From assembly GCF_025370755.1 (NCBI RefSeq), contig NZ_JAMXFC010000007.1, positions 57,472 through 121,471 on the forward strand: DNA of 64,000 nucleotides, written 5' to 3'. How positions within the stretch are numbered: the stretch's first letter is position 1; the number at the start of each line of letters is the position of its first letter. Shown here piece by piece: positions 7,923 to 17,317 of the stretch. Position numbers and translations under genes: made by a program. The DNA is from Laspinema sp. D2d. Lineage in GTDB: Bacteria > Cyanobacteriota > Cyanobacteriia > Cyanobacteriales > Laspinemataceae. The notes beneath the pieces were generated by a model. That model made no database searches and had not been told where the DNA came from. It saw nothing but the letters and a program-made list of their open reading frames with translations.

Positions 7923-9908
7923 TTATCGAGAAAAATTTTCTGAATGATGGCGTGGAGGAGTTAAAAACTCACTTAAATAAAGGAGTAGGGGGTCTTCAAA
8001 CTGTTGATGAGTGGTTGTGGCGATCGCCTCCAAATATTGTAACAACCGCCGAGACTGTTCAAGATTCACCCGATAAGTACCCTCAACCGGCTCAAACAGC
8101 GGGATATCCGATGTGAGAGGATATTCCGTCGTCGTTGCCAGTTCAGGCATGGGGACTACACTGTTCCCCGTTGCACTCAACCCCGGAGGTAAAACCCCCT
8201 CCAGGAACCCTTGAATCCGACTACCCAGCGATCGCCCATGAATCCCGCGACGTTCCACCAATGCCACAATTTCCCGCAAGGAACGGGGACAGTCGTCCTC
8301 AATGGCGCGTAATAACTCCGCCAGTAAAAAATAATCCCCATACTGCTGCCGATTCAAGTCCAGAACCCGAGGATATAAAGGCAACGCCGCCAACCCGAAG
8401 GCAATTCGACTCGAACCCGACCCCCGATTTCCCCGGGGTGGATCGGCAATTAACGTCGCATTCGGGAGTTTTTGCCGCATCCAACCTTTTAACGAGGGGG
8501 ATTGCGCCGTCCCCCCGGTACAGACTGCGCGTTCAATGGCGATCGCCGATAAACCTGTTTCAATCAACAACCCATTCAGTGCTTGATTCAAAAAATTGAG
8601 AAACGGCTCAACCACTAAGCTTTGTAACTCCCGGTGCGCGATCGTCCAGCGAAACTCACCCACCGTCACTGGATATACATCTCGCTCTTGCAGCGCCAAC
8701 TTCACCTCTTCCGCTGCCGCTAACAATTCTCGTCCGGCGGGATGTTCAAGTAATCGCTGCTGGAACTGCATTCGCCGCACCCCATCCGGTTCTCCTGGAC
8801 GGGGTAATTCCAAATCGCACCCCAGATACCAATATCCCCAATTTTCCCGACGGGCTACCTCAGTCCAAAATAACTGACAAATTATATCTTGATCTAACCC
8901 TTGACCCGCATAAGGAAAATGGCGAGTTTTGAAGTGAGACTCACTGAGTTCTTCCAAATTTTCGGGTACAGCAACCAACGCCAACTCCGTCATCGTCGCA
9001 CCGGAATCGATCGCCAATCCATAGCGCGTACCCACCGCCCGAGAGCGGTGCCAACTGGCTCCCGGTCCTTCTTGGGGGTGAAAATGTCGAGATAAAACCG
9101 AAGGAATCGTCACCCGTTCCCCACCGACTCCCGGAAGCACCGAGAGCCATGCGGCGATCGCATTTTCCACAAATAGCACTTGGGACGGGTCTTTGATTAG
9201 TTTCGCACTTAAGATAGATTCCCGAATATTAAAACAATAACTATCCGGCCAACTACCGGGAAAACTCACAATGACCCCGCGCAACTGAGCGATCGCCTGG
9301 GGAAACCGATCCGGTTCTAACCCGGCAGCACCCCCAATCGACGCAGAAGGTGTCGCCATCGTTAGGGCTGATGACACCGTAGCAACGGCGTGACTGCGAG
9401 GAGAAGAAGCAGAGGGCAACCGGAGCGATCGCCCCGAACCTGATGCCACTTCCACCACCGGCAACCCATCCCCCTGGGCTACTGGAGCCACCCCAGCAGC
9501 GGCGATCGTTGCCAACAGCCCACTCAACGCATCCAGCAAGTCGCTTAATCCGAGGGACCGTCCATGCGATCGTAACACCACCTCGCGTTTTGCCCGCTTA
9601 CGATTCAGCAACTCCAGGGGGACAACCGTCGGGTGCATTCCTCGGTCCCAAGGATTGTCCTTCACTTTCGTTCCCGCAATCCCCGGCAACAACAGCGGTT
9701 TAAACGGATGCAACCACCATCCCTGGGACCGGAGATAAACTTGAGAAGGCAACCGAAACGTTGGGTCAGAACCCGGAGAACCCAGAGGATACCAATAGAG
9801 CGGATATAGCTGACAGGTGAGGCGATCGAACAAAGCTGCCGAAAGGTGAGTCGTCCCCAGATCAATTCCCAAATACCAGAACCCTGCTGATCCGTTTGGC
9901 ACTGCCAT
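7923..9908 (-). CDS. Hsp70/actin-fold ATPase-like protein, function unknown
   Basis: This is a 661-aa protein. The actin/Hsp70/sugar-kinase ATPase superfamily is recognised from three motifs: phosphate-1 'GIDLGTTH' at residues 14-21, phosphate-2 'AIDSGATMTELAL' near 300, and the adenosine motif 'CTGGTAQSPSL' near 463-473. Unlike DnaK it has low-complexity Ala/Ser-rich insertions (for example around residues 140-200) and no recognisable substrate-binding domain. The last ~190 residues are unfamiliar. No nucleotide exchange factor or DnaJ gene is adjacent. Its neighbours on the same strand are the three-gene ATPase cassette and the 1007-aa acidic protein. It could be a chaperone-like or cytoskeletal-like protein; no specific function is claimed. 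Confidence 0.75.
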   Translation of the reverse strand: MAVPNGSAGFWYLGIDLGTTHLSAALFDRLTCQLYPLYWYPLGSPGSDPTFRLPSQVYLRSQGWWLHPFKPLLLPGIAGTKVKDNPWDRGMHPTVVPLELLNRKRAKREVVLRSHGRSLGLSDLLDALSGLLATIAAAGVAPVAQGDGLPVVEVASGSGRSLRLPSASSPRSHAVATVSSALTMATPSASIGGAAGLEPDRFPQAIAQLRGVIVSFPGSWPDSYCFNIRESILSAKLIKDPSQVLFVENAIAAWLSVLPGVGGERVTIPSVLSRHFHPQEGPGASWHRSRAVGTRYGLAIDSGATMTELALVAVPENLEELSESHFKTRHFPYAGQGLDQDIICQLFWTEVARRENWGYWYLGCDLELPRPGEPDGVRRMQFQQRLLEHPAGRELLAAAEEVKLALQERDVYPVTVGEFRWTIAHRELQSLVVEPFLNFLNQALNGLLIETGLSAIAIERAVCTGGTAQSPSLKGWMRQKLPNATLIADPPRGNRGSGSSRIAFGLAALPLYPRVLDLNRQQYGDYFLLAELLRAIEDDCPRSLREIVALVERRGIHGRSLGSRIQGFLEGVLPPGLSATGNSVVPMPELATTTEYPLTSDIPLFEPVEGTYRVNLEQSRRLLQYLEAIATTTHQQFEDPLLLYLSEFLTPPRHHSENFSR

Positions 9909-10191
9909 TCTTCTGTTCCCCCCTTAGCTGGTTGCCGTACCAAAATGAGTTTAACCGTTTACTATCCTAAACGCGCAGGTCTTCCCCGGAAAAACTCAGG
10001 TGGGGCATTTTTGAGCCTGCTGACGGATCTGCAATTCCGAGACTAGGTTTTGAGACTTAGCCTTTACCCCGTCTGGGTTTCGGGTTCGGTTCGGATGGCT
10101 CGATCCTCTCGAACCTCTGAATTATTCTACAGCACCCCGATGATGATGATAAGGGGCCTATGCTGGCGTCAGACTGTTCCTTGATTTTTCG

Positions 10192-10761
10192 CTAGATAGA
10201 ACGAGGGCGATCGGGAATGGATAACCCATACAAAAACAGATGCAAAATTTCTAAGGGACACAGGGGAGGGCTAGGAATCCTCAAATTCTCATGTCCGGGA
10301 TGAAGATGAAATCTGATTCCTCCCTTATCATTATCATGACCGGGTGGATTGAGGTCAAAACGGAGAAATTTAACAGTAAAATCTTCAGGAAAGCGAATTT
10401 CAAAGTTAAATCCCAGAACTTGGGCTTGGTTGGGATTTTCGTCGATGAGAATGGCAAAATCAAACCAACAGCGATCGGCTCTTTCAAAATGAGGAAGGTC
10501 TTGACGGCGCTTTAAGTTTTTAGGCCCGCCCATAATCGAAAAGACTTCCTTACCATGCTTCCCGGATTTTTCCATTTTTAGTAACTTGTGAATTTCATGA
10601 GGTTTTGTTTTTAAAATCTGTTCATCTGAGGCGGTATTCAGGGTTTTAAATATTTTCCTCTTAAAGATTATAGCACTTTCAATATCAGTTTTTGGGGTAG
10701 CCTCCCAGAGTCTATCCTGAATCACCGGCCCCATTTTTTCCCATCCACTGTTACCGTTCAA
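10192..10761 (-). CDS. Small HxH-motif protein, third gene of the ATPase cassette
   Basis: This is a 189-aa protein of unrecognised family. The first 60 residues are charged and helical. The core has alternating strands: 'CWFDFAILIDENP' at 98-110, 'VLGFNFEIRFP' at 115-125 and 'KFLRFDLNPPGHDNDKGG' at 131-148. It then has the striking FHLHPGHENLRIPSPPLCPLE at about 151-171 in pieces: H152-x-H154, H157, then a Pro-rich turn before a final helix. The closely spaced His and Asp residues could be a metal or active site; this is inference. A TTG start at 10761 is preferred: GGGAGGA lies six bases before it, and it overlaps the end of the upstream gene by 11 bases, indicating translational coupling. 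Confidence 0.7.
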   Translation of the reverse strand: MNGNSGWEKMGPVIQDRLWEATPKTDIESAIIFKRKIFKTLNTASDEQILKTKPHEIHKLLKMEKSGKHGKEVFSIMGGPKNLKRRQDLPHFERADRCWFDFAILIDENPNQAQVLGFNFEIRFPEDFTVKFLRFDLNPPGHDNDKGGIRFHLHPGHENLRIPSPPLCPLEILHLFLYGLSIPDRPRSI

Positions 10762-11365
10762 TGAGATCCTCCCGATCTAGAAGAACAAGCCATTCGCCAT
10801 ATTCAGGTTCTGTGGGTAATTCTTTAGCTTCTGCAAGGGCAATCACTTCGGCATCCGACTGTCCGGACCATTCTCGCAGTGCAGATAATCTCGCTTCTCT
10901 TTCGTCATCGGTGAGCCAGTCTGCACCTTGATTTAATGCATAAACTCTAGGACTCAACCAACTAAAAAAATTGGGAGCATTGGTCCCGATCGCCCGAAGA
11001 GATTGCGAAGATAAAATGACCACTCCTCCTCGCCCTTGGCGGTTTAACCGACTTCTAAGACTGTCCAGATGACGCCAATCGTTAGGGTTCCAAGTTTCCA
11101 AATTCCACAGCAGTAGATAATCAGCCCCTGAGTTATGAATGCGCTCAAAGACTGCGCTCACTCCACCCTCCCCAGAAATGCTCTCGACTTCGCACTCCGC
11201 CAAAATTTCAATACCCGATTGTAGATCTTCCAGAACTTCATCAACGTTTGAAGGCGTCACAACAAGAATCGACCAAATATTACTTTCAGGCTGGGATCTA
11301 ACTCTCTGCAAAAACTCATCCAGAGAAACTGACGCAATTTCATTACCCGATACTGATTTTGCCAT
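10751..11365 (-). CDS. P-loop-less ATPase-like middle protein of the cassette
   Basis: This is a 204-aa soluble protein. Its predicted strand order looks like an NTPase core without a working nucleotide site. A first strand 'WSILVVTPSN' stands where a Walker A would be, but there is no GK[ST]. A strand 'ADYLLLWNLETW' resembles Walker B with Asn in place of the acidic residue. 'GRGGVVILSSQSLRAI' resembles a sensor-1 strand. An acidic C-terminus follows. Inactive STAND-like domains of this kind are known from bacterial conflict systems; placing this protein there is inference. It starts 11 bases after the stop of the active ATPase and overlaps the next gene, so the three form an operon. Confidence 0.7.
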   Translation of the reverse strand: MAKSVSGNEIASVSLDEFLQRVRSQPESNIWSILVVTPSNVDEVLEDLQSGIEILAECEVESISGEGGVSAVFERIHNSGADYLLLWNLETWNPNDWRHLDSLRSRLNRQGRGGVVILSSQSLRAIGTNAPNFFSWLSPRVYALNQGADWLTDDEREARLSALREWSGQSDAEVIALAEAKELPTEPEYGEWLVLLDREDLIER

Positions 11366-11376
11366 CAAAACTAATT

Positions 11377-12573
11377 CTATACTTTACTTTTGGTGATTAA
11401 AGGTGAAAGAGCGGGATGAACGGCGTGGCGCAGTTCTGGATATCTGTACTCTAAAATCTTTCCTTCGACCAATAATCTAATATCTTCCTCGGTTCTTGGA
11501 ATAAATTTGCCTTCTTTTGAAACTCGCTCCAGGGTATCCAGCGATTCATCAGAGATTCCAAAGACTTTAGCTCGGCCAAATGACTGAGCAGCCGCCTCAA
11601 CATGAGCTTCGTTCAAATTATCGGTACCGGATAAATAGGCTTCCTCAATCGCAGATTGAGTGAGGTTCATCAAATCCCGCAACATTCCCCCGGAATAAAG
11701 AATCAAGCGATCTACTGAGGATTGATCCAGAAACCCTTTAGATGCACGAACGGCCAGAATATTGGCAAAGAAATCTCGAGCATCTAGGTCCTTGGCAACA
11801 TCAAAACAGGGTTGATAAGAAAAGGAGTTAACTGAACTCTCAAAACGGTTTTTATATTGGCTGTAAGCCGCCTGTATTGGGCCAATTAAAACTACTCCTA
11901 TTCCCAGTTCTGATAAGATTTTTACATCTTGAATAAGTTCCAAAAAAAGTTTATCTTCATAAAGGCGATCTAATCCATCCAATAATAGCACGATTGTACC
12001 ATACTTTTTGGATAAAGCTTGTTTTATCGAATTTATGGCTGCTAGTAATTTTTGAATTTCTTTAGGTACTTTTGGTCCGATTGGAATAATTCCTTTATGT
12101 TCTACAAACTTAAACATAGGATCAGAGTCATAATCATCCTCACCATACCTAAAAACTCTCTGGTTATAACCGTATGCTAATTGGCCAATGGTTTCTATAA
12201 ATTCACCCATATTTTCGTGGTCCTGATCGGAGACAAGTTCAGATATAGCCACCGCAGCCATTGCCAGTAGCACTCCGGGCTTCATCTGAGAAATATCGGC
12301 TTCTAAGCTGACATCCAAATAATGAGCGTAGGTATCTTCTAATTCGTTAATGCGATCGCGAGCAATTAATAGTTCCGTTGTTTTCCCTGAACCAATCCCA
12401 CCAATTAACAAATGGGTAGAAGAAGGGCGAATCGCGATTCGTCCGGCGATCGTGTCTGCTAGGGATTTTTTCGGATGGGGTACATAGTGACCCCGTTCGA
12501 CCGATCGCGCTGGATCTGCCGACCCCTCAAAAGCAGCCATTTCTTTTCTAAAACGCTCAAGTCTATTAGACAT
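11377..12573 (-). CDS. P-loop ATPase, first gene of a three-gene cassette
   Basis: This is a 398-aa P-loop NTPase. Walker A GGIGSGKT is at residues 58-65 and Walker B 'IVLLLDGLDRL' at 194-204, followed by a long helical region resembling the AAA/STAND lid ('YSGGMLRDLMNLTQSAIEEA'). A winged-helix-like tail ('ILEYRYPELRHAVHPAL') comes last. There are no WD40 or TPR sensor repeats. The architecture is close to STAND-type or KAP-type ATPases in anti-phage and conflict systems, but the exact family was not recognised. It is the first gene of a tight minus-strand operon with the P-loop-less protein and the HxH protein. Its own function (switch, loader or motor) is not known. Confidence 0.8.
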   Translation of the reverse strand: MSNRLERFRKEMAAFEGSADPARSVERGHYVPHPKKSLADTIAGRIAIRPSSTHLLIGGIGSGKTTELLIARDRINELEDTYAHYLDVSLEADISQMKPGVLLAMAAVAISELVSDQDHENMGEFIETIGQLAYGYNQRVFRYGEDDYDSDPMFKFVEHKGIIPIGPKVPKEIQKLLAAINSIKQALSKKYGTIVLLLDGLDRLYEDKLFLELIQDVKILSELGIGVVLIGPIQAAYSQYKNRFESSVNSFSYQPCFDVAKDLDARDFFANILAVRASKGFLDQSSVDRLILYSGGMLRDLMNLTQSAIEEAYLSGTDNLNEAHVEAAAQSFGRAKVFGISDESLDTLERVSKEGKFIPRTEEDIRLLVEGKILEYRYPELRHAVHPALSPLITKSKV

Positions 12574-12811
12574 ATATAATGAGGCAATTGCTTGACGTTG
12601 GATTAAATCTTATTCTAGCTTAACCGTGCGATGAATAGATCTGTTGTGAAGAGACCCTCTCTATCTCCCTCTTGCCAAGAGGAAGCATTAGATTTGGACC
12701 AAAAGTCTAATAAAAAATAACAATTCGGGGCCGTTATGAACTATTGGAGTAGCCGCATTAAGTGCCTACTCCAACAGTTTTGCTGAGGTTAATGTTCCGC
12801 ATCCAAGGGGT

Positions 12812-15800
12812 CTATTTAGAGACATTTGGAGCATCGGACCAACTTTCAAAGAAATTATCCAGGGTGGGATTGGCGAGGTCATCATCCGGGGAAATGGGGA
12901 CCTGTGGGGCATCTGGCTCAGGTTCGGGATCGGGTGGTGCCGTGACCCCCTCCTCATCATCCATGAAGTTAGCGAAAAAGTCTTCTACTGTCTCATGGTT
13001 GACATCTTCCTCCGCTGTGACTTTGACCACGGGAGGCGGATTCGTTGCCATCAGTTCGGCAAAAATATCATCTAAGGTGGGCAAAACATTATTTGATCGC
13101 CCCGTTGCCTCGGGTTTACGTTCCCCATTAGGACTAGAAGAACCAGCGGTCGGTTTAGAGCCAGTTTTTTGGGAGTTGAGGGAGTTTGACTGAGGTTTAG
13201 AAGGTTGAGCTGCTTTTCCGGGCGGTTTTCCCGGCGGTTTCCGACCGGTTTCGGGCGGGGAAGGGCGTTTTATCCCTGGGGTCAAGTCTGCTTCAAGTCC
13301 GATCGCCTTCTGGTCCCGGTCCCCTGCCTCTAGGAGGAACTCTCCTCCATCGGCATCTAAAGATAAGGGGTCTGTTGACGAATCCGGGAAAGAAACCTCT
13401 CCCCAAACCCCTACCCTATCAGGGGAGGGGTTTTGAGGCTCCCCGGGTTGGGAGGTTGGGTCCAATTCACCCATAAAATCATCTAAAGAAGCCTCTCCGC
13501 TTTCTTCCCAAGGCAGGGTTCCATCCAACTCCTCTAAGCTGACTGCCTCGGATAACGGGGGTTCAGCGGCGAGGTCCTCCAGCCATTGTTCGGCGCTTAA
13601 CTCGGTCCCTTGCCAGTTCGAGGGGTCCTGACTTGCGCCCTTGGTTTTTGCTTCCTCTAATTTGGAAAGGTCTTCATCTAAGCGTTTGATGCCAGTATTA
13701 CTCAGCCAGAGATTGTCGAGGTCCTCTTCTAAGTCCTCATCTGGGAGTAAATCTTCTTGGGGAGAAGCCGGAATATAGCTGCTTTCTTCCCAGTCTCCCG
13801 CTAAATCGAGGTCCGAGGCGATCGCCACCTCTTCAAATTCCGGAAGCCAATCCTCCATCAAGGAATCGGCGGTATCCTCCACCATTTCCGGTTCTTGATC
13901 GGGCAACGCTGCGGGTTCTGGGGAGACTGCGGTTGCCTTGGAAACCGTCTCAAAATCAGCAAATAAATCGTCTGTGGGTTCCTCAGTTGGGGTTGCTGGG
14001 GGTTTCGGTTCTTTGGGGGGTGCGCTCTTCTGGGGTGGGGGTGGGGCGTTGGGTTCTGAAGCCGATCGCGCTTTGGTGATTTCTTCTGGAATTGAAGCGG
14101 AATCGTCTGACTCCGTAAGTAGGGACTCTAGGCGATCGCCAAAGAGAAACTCATCCATATATTCTTCTGAATACTCACCCCCCATTCCTGGGGCATCCGT
14201 GCGACTCTCCAAGTCCCCAAATAAGTCATCCTCGCCATAGGGGGAAGTCTCCTGAGTCTCACTACTGTTGGGTTCTGCACTCAGGGCGAATAAATCCTCA
14301 TCCCCGGTTGACTCCGGGACAAATGGGGAAGGGGGAGGGAGATTTTCTTCCCGATCTAAACCCTCGGATAACTCCCAATTTTCCGGCAAGTCATCCTCCG
14401 TTGTTACCCACCCCTCCAAACCTAATTCAGGTAAGTCCTCGAAGTCTAGTTCTGAGGGAGAAATCAGGCTATTTTCCGGGGCGATCGCCTCGGACAACTC
14501 CTCCCCTTCAGCAATCTGAGCCCATTGTGCAGCCAGTTCAAAGTTGTCTTGCGACAGTTGCGCCCGCGTTTTGGGGAGGGTTTGAGGCGCTGTCTCCATT
14601 GCCTTATCCAAATTCGGAGATGCCTCGGTTATTTCATCCTCCGCTGCCTCCATTTGCGGGGTTAATTCGGCTCCAGCAAAGGGAAAAGTAAGCGGTTCAG
14701 GGTGTTCTTCCAAAGAGAGTTGAGACCCTGATACCGGCGCAGAAACTTGGGGCATTTTGGGGCGCTTTTGGGGGAGAGATTCAGCCTCGGGTTCCGGTTG
14801 GAGAGAGGGACCCGGAGCAGTTTTTGGAGGGTTCGGGGGAGTGGGTGGAGATTCGAGGCGATCGCCCGCAGAGTCTAGGGTAGAGGGTTCGGGGTCGGAT
14901 TTGGGGGGGGAATCCAGCTCTTTGGCGATCGCCGCTTGAGTGGTAGAAAGTAGTCGCAGGGATGATTTTAAATAGGAAGAAGTCTCTTGACCTAAAAGCT
15001 GGGCCAAGTGATTGACCAAGGCGCTAAACATCAGTTCCCCTTGTTGTCCGAGGCGATGCATCTTATCTAAGCCTTGAACCAGGGAGTCATTGTAACTGTT
15101 GACATTGCGTTCCAGGGCTTCAAAGACAACCCGTAGAGTAGAGTCGAGAGACATCAAGAGGCGATCGGATTCCCCCTGTAAGCGCTGCAACTGTTCTAAT
15201 CGGGCTTCCGGGGATAACAGACCCGAATTCTGGGCTGTAGTAAAGGCGTTGAGATCTTCGCGGAACTTAGATTCGAGAGCGCTTTGTTCCAGGCGATCGC
15301 TCGTACCCTCCGTTAAGAGTTGGGTTTCTATCTGTCCGATCGCCTGAGAAACCTGCTGGGTGAGGCGGTCTTGCAGAGGTCCGAGTAAAGCTTGGAGAAA
15401 GTCGGCGATCGCTTGCTGTTGATGAGCCTGTTGTCCTGCTAGAGTCTGGTAATGCTGTTGTCTTTGCTCCAACTGCCGGACTTCTTCCATCAAAGAATAC
15501 CGCTCTTGCCGTAACGTAGCGATTTCTTCCTGTAAGGGCTGCATCAGGTTAGTCCGTAACCCGCTCAAATCTTGCATCAGCGCTTGTAAAACCGCTTGAG
15601 CTTCAGCCGCTTCGCTCATGGATCCTGGGGCGATCGCATAAGGCGGCAGGGTACTCACCGCCACCCCTAGGCTGCCCTCGGAGGCCAACTGGGAATCCAG
15701 ATAAAGACGAACTCGCTCCAAAACCCGGCGAGTCTCTCCTGAACTCCACCACGCGAGGCGGGAGTTCATTTTTCGCAGAATTCCATCAATATCTGCAATC

Positions 15801-15835
15801 AGTGCTTGTAGTTGATCCCGATTAGAACTCACCAT
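12812..15835 (-). CDS. Large acidic coiled-coil protein, function unknown
   Basis: This is a 1007-aa protein. Residues 1-300 are helical with coiled-coil character ('LQEEIATLRQERYSLMEEVRQLEQRQQHY' in part). From about 300 to the end the protein is low-complexity, very rich in Asp/Glu/Pro/Ser, and probably disordered. Short repeated acidic-aromatic clusters (such as 'EDLFADFE', 'DDLFGDLE', 'EDFFANFMDDEE', 'LDNFFESW') recur through the tail and may be short linear interaction motifs. No enzyme domain is visible. It might be a scaffold or cytoskeletal-type protein. It shares orientation with the Hsp70-like gene, and the two flank the three-gene ATPase cassette. Confidence 0.75.
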   Translation of the reverse strand: MVSSNRDQLQALIADIDGILRKMNSRLAWWSSGETRRVLERVRLYLDSQLASEGSLGVAVSTLPPYAIAPGSMSEAAEAQAVLQALMQDLSGLRTNLMQPLQEEIATLRQERYSLMEEVRQLEQRQQHYQTLAGQQAHQQQAIADFLQALLGPLQDRLTQQVSQAIGQIETQLLTEGTSDRLEQSALESKFREDLNAFTTAQNSGLLSPEARLEQLQRLQGESDRLLMSLDSTLRVVFEALERNVNSYNDSLVQGLDKMHRLGQQGELMFSALVNHLAQLLGQETSSYLKSSLRLLSTTQAAIAKELDSPPKSDPEPSTLDSAGDRLESPPTPPNPPKTAPGPSLQPEPEAESLPQKRPKMPQVSAPVSGSQLSLEEHPEPLTFPFAGAELTPQMEAAEDEITEASPNLDKAMETAPQTLPKTRAQLSQDNFELAAQWAQIAEGEELSEAIAPENSLISPSELDFEDLPELGLEGWVTTEDDLPENWELSEGLDREENLPPPSPFVPESTGDEDLFALSAEPNSSETQETSPYGEDDLFGDLESRTDAPGMGGEYSEEYMDEFLFGDRLESLLTESDDSASIPEEITKARSASEPNAPPPPQKSAPPKEPKPPATPTEEPTDDLFADFETVSKATAVSPEPAALPDQEPEMVEDTADSLMEDWLPEFEEVAIASDLDLAGDWEESSYIPASPQEDLLPDEDLEEDLDNLWLSNTGIKRLDEDLSKLEEAKTKGASQDPSNWQGTELSAEQWLEDLAAEPPLSEAVSLEELDGTLPWEESGEASLDDFMGELDPTSQPGEPQNPSPDRVGVWGEVSFPDSSTDPLSLDADGGEFLLEAGDRDQKAIGLEADLTPGIKRPSPPETGRKPPGKPPGKAAQPSKPQSNSLNSQKTGSKPTAGSSSPNGERKPEATGRSNNVLPTLDDIFAELMATNPPPVVKVTAEEDVNHETVEDFFANFMDDEEGVTAPPDPEPEPDAPQVPISPDDDLANPTLDNFFESWSDAPNVSK

Positions 15836-17317
15836 AGAACCTCTGGCGATAAGAACAGCACAGACTTCCCCTCTGCCCCAAAAATACTGGTACTTTTAAC
15901 GTATCGTAGCTTGGACCGAGGCAATTTTTTGATTCATTTTCCGACGATTCCAATGGATATACCTCGAATCTGGGCTAGGGCGATTGATTAGGGTTATTGC
16001 TACTACAGCCCGCCGGGGTACAGTTTGAGATCCCCGGGACAAAAAACCAGGTTTTTGGCCCAGATTTAGGTGCTTTCAAAAGCCAATAGTTTGTCACCAA
16101 CCGGGTGGGGTTTCCTCAGATTGTACGGACATCCTCAAACAAGAAAACGATTAGGCTTGATTGCCAACGGTTGCCGTTGAATGGATTGGTTTGTGGAGGC
16201 TTTACGGACAACTGCCCTAGGGTAGGAGTTAGCCGATGGCAGATTCGGGATGGGAGGATAACTTAATTCTGGATAGAAGCCCGAAGAAACAGTCAAAAAC
16301 ACTGTTCCAGATTCCTGCCACCTTTTATCAGAATGCCCTAACCTCATTTTATTATAAATACCTGACTAAACCGGACCTAGGGAAGGGCTAACCTTAGCAG
16401 GATTCACGGTTAAAACCACTTTTCTCAGAAAAGGGTCAGGGCTTGAGCAAAAATAGGGATAGAGAAACCCGGTTTTTGGGTTGGGGTGGGTCAGTCCTGA
16501 AAGCGAGGGAGGGTAAAACGCAGACCCCCCAGGGATATTGTCAAGGGTCTGTGGGGTCAGCCTCGCGAATAGGTTATTATGGCTAAGTGTTTTCTGGGAT
16601 TTTATTAAAAAACGATGTTTCTAGTCGAGTCTGGCTCAATGGGTATCTGGGGACCTTAAAACCAGGGTTCTTAAATTTGGGATGCCTACCTTCGTCATTT
16701 CTGAGTCAGGGAGGCGGGTGGGAGATAAAACTGTGCCGAATCACCCTAGGAAAGGGCTTAAAATTCCTGTGGTGCAGGCCCCCAATCCAGATATAGTTAA
16801 AGTAGTGAGTACACTAATCGGAAGAGACCCGGCGATCGCCCTCTTAATTTTCCAGTTCTGAACCCCGATGGTCCTTTGAGGACCCAACCTGACCCGGTAC
16901 AAGGACTTCAGGAATCAGACCCTTGTCCAAGCCAGTGAGCCAGAGGCGATAAATTAGGGGAAGAAAACATCTGGTCTACTCTCTGTGCAACATCGGTGCA
17001 ATATCGGTGGCGGTTTCTCCCAGGGTGCCGCATGATTTCAGCAGGAAAAGGCACGGGTTCTCCTCCCTTGTCCATTGACAACAACAGCCAACCCCTAAAC
17101 TTCTAAACTCCTAAAAGTACAAATTGGTTTATGTTTTTATGTTGTCTCTAAATATTGTTTCGGACAGTATCCAGTCGATGCCAACTGTCTGGGCTATCTG
17201 TAGCAAGTCCCTAAAAGAGTCCCTAAAAGAATGTAATCGGTCATCTCTTGGTTCAATACAACCCGATTTATGAAAAACATCGATTTACCCCTGGCGCGTT
17301 TATAAGAGGATGGCCTA
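15836..17317. other. 1.48-kb gene-free region with degenerate repeats
   Basis: No supported gene. Short frames at 16135-16347 and 16587-16796 lack protein-like composition. Degenerate palindromes of the type aaacccgg-ttttt (near 16464) and aaaaacc-aggttttt (near 16043) resemble interspersed repeats common in such genomes. The last part holds the promoter region of the Crp-family gene, with a 12-base tandem repeat at 17206-17229. Confidence 0.45.
17206..17229 (+). repeat. 12-bp tandem duplication upstream of the Crp-family gene
   Basis: AGTCCCTAAAAG occurs twice head to tail, ending about 90 bases before the Crp-family start codon. It could be an operator or a chance duplication. Confidence 0.6.
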
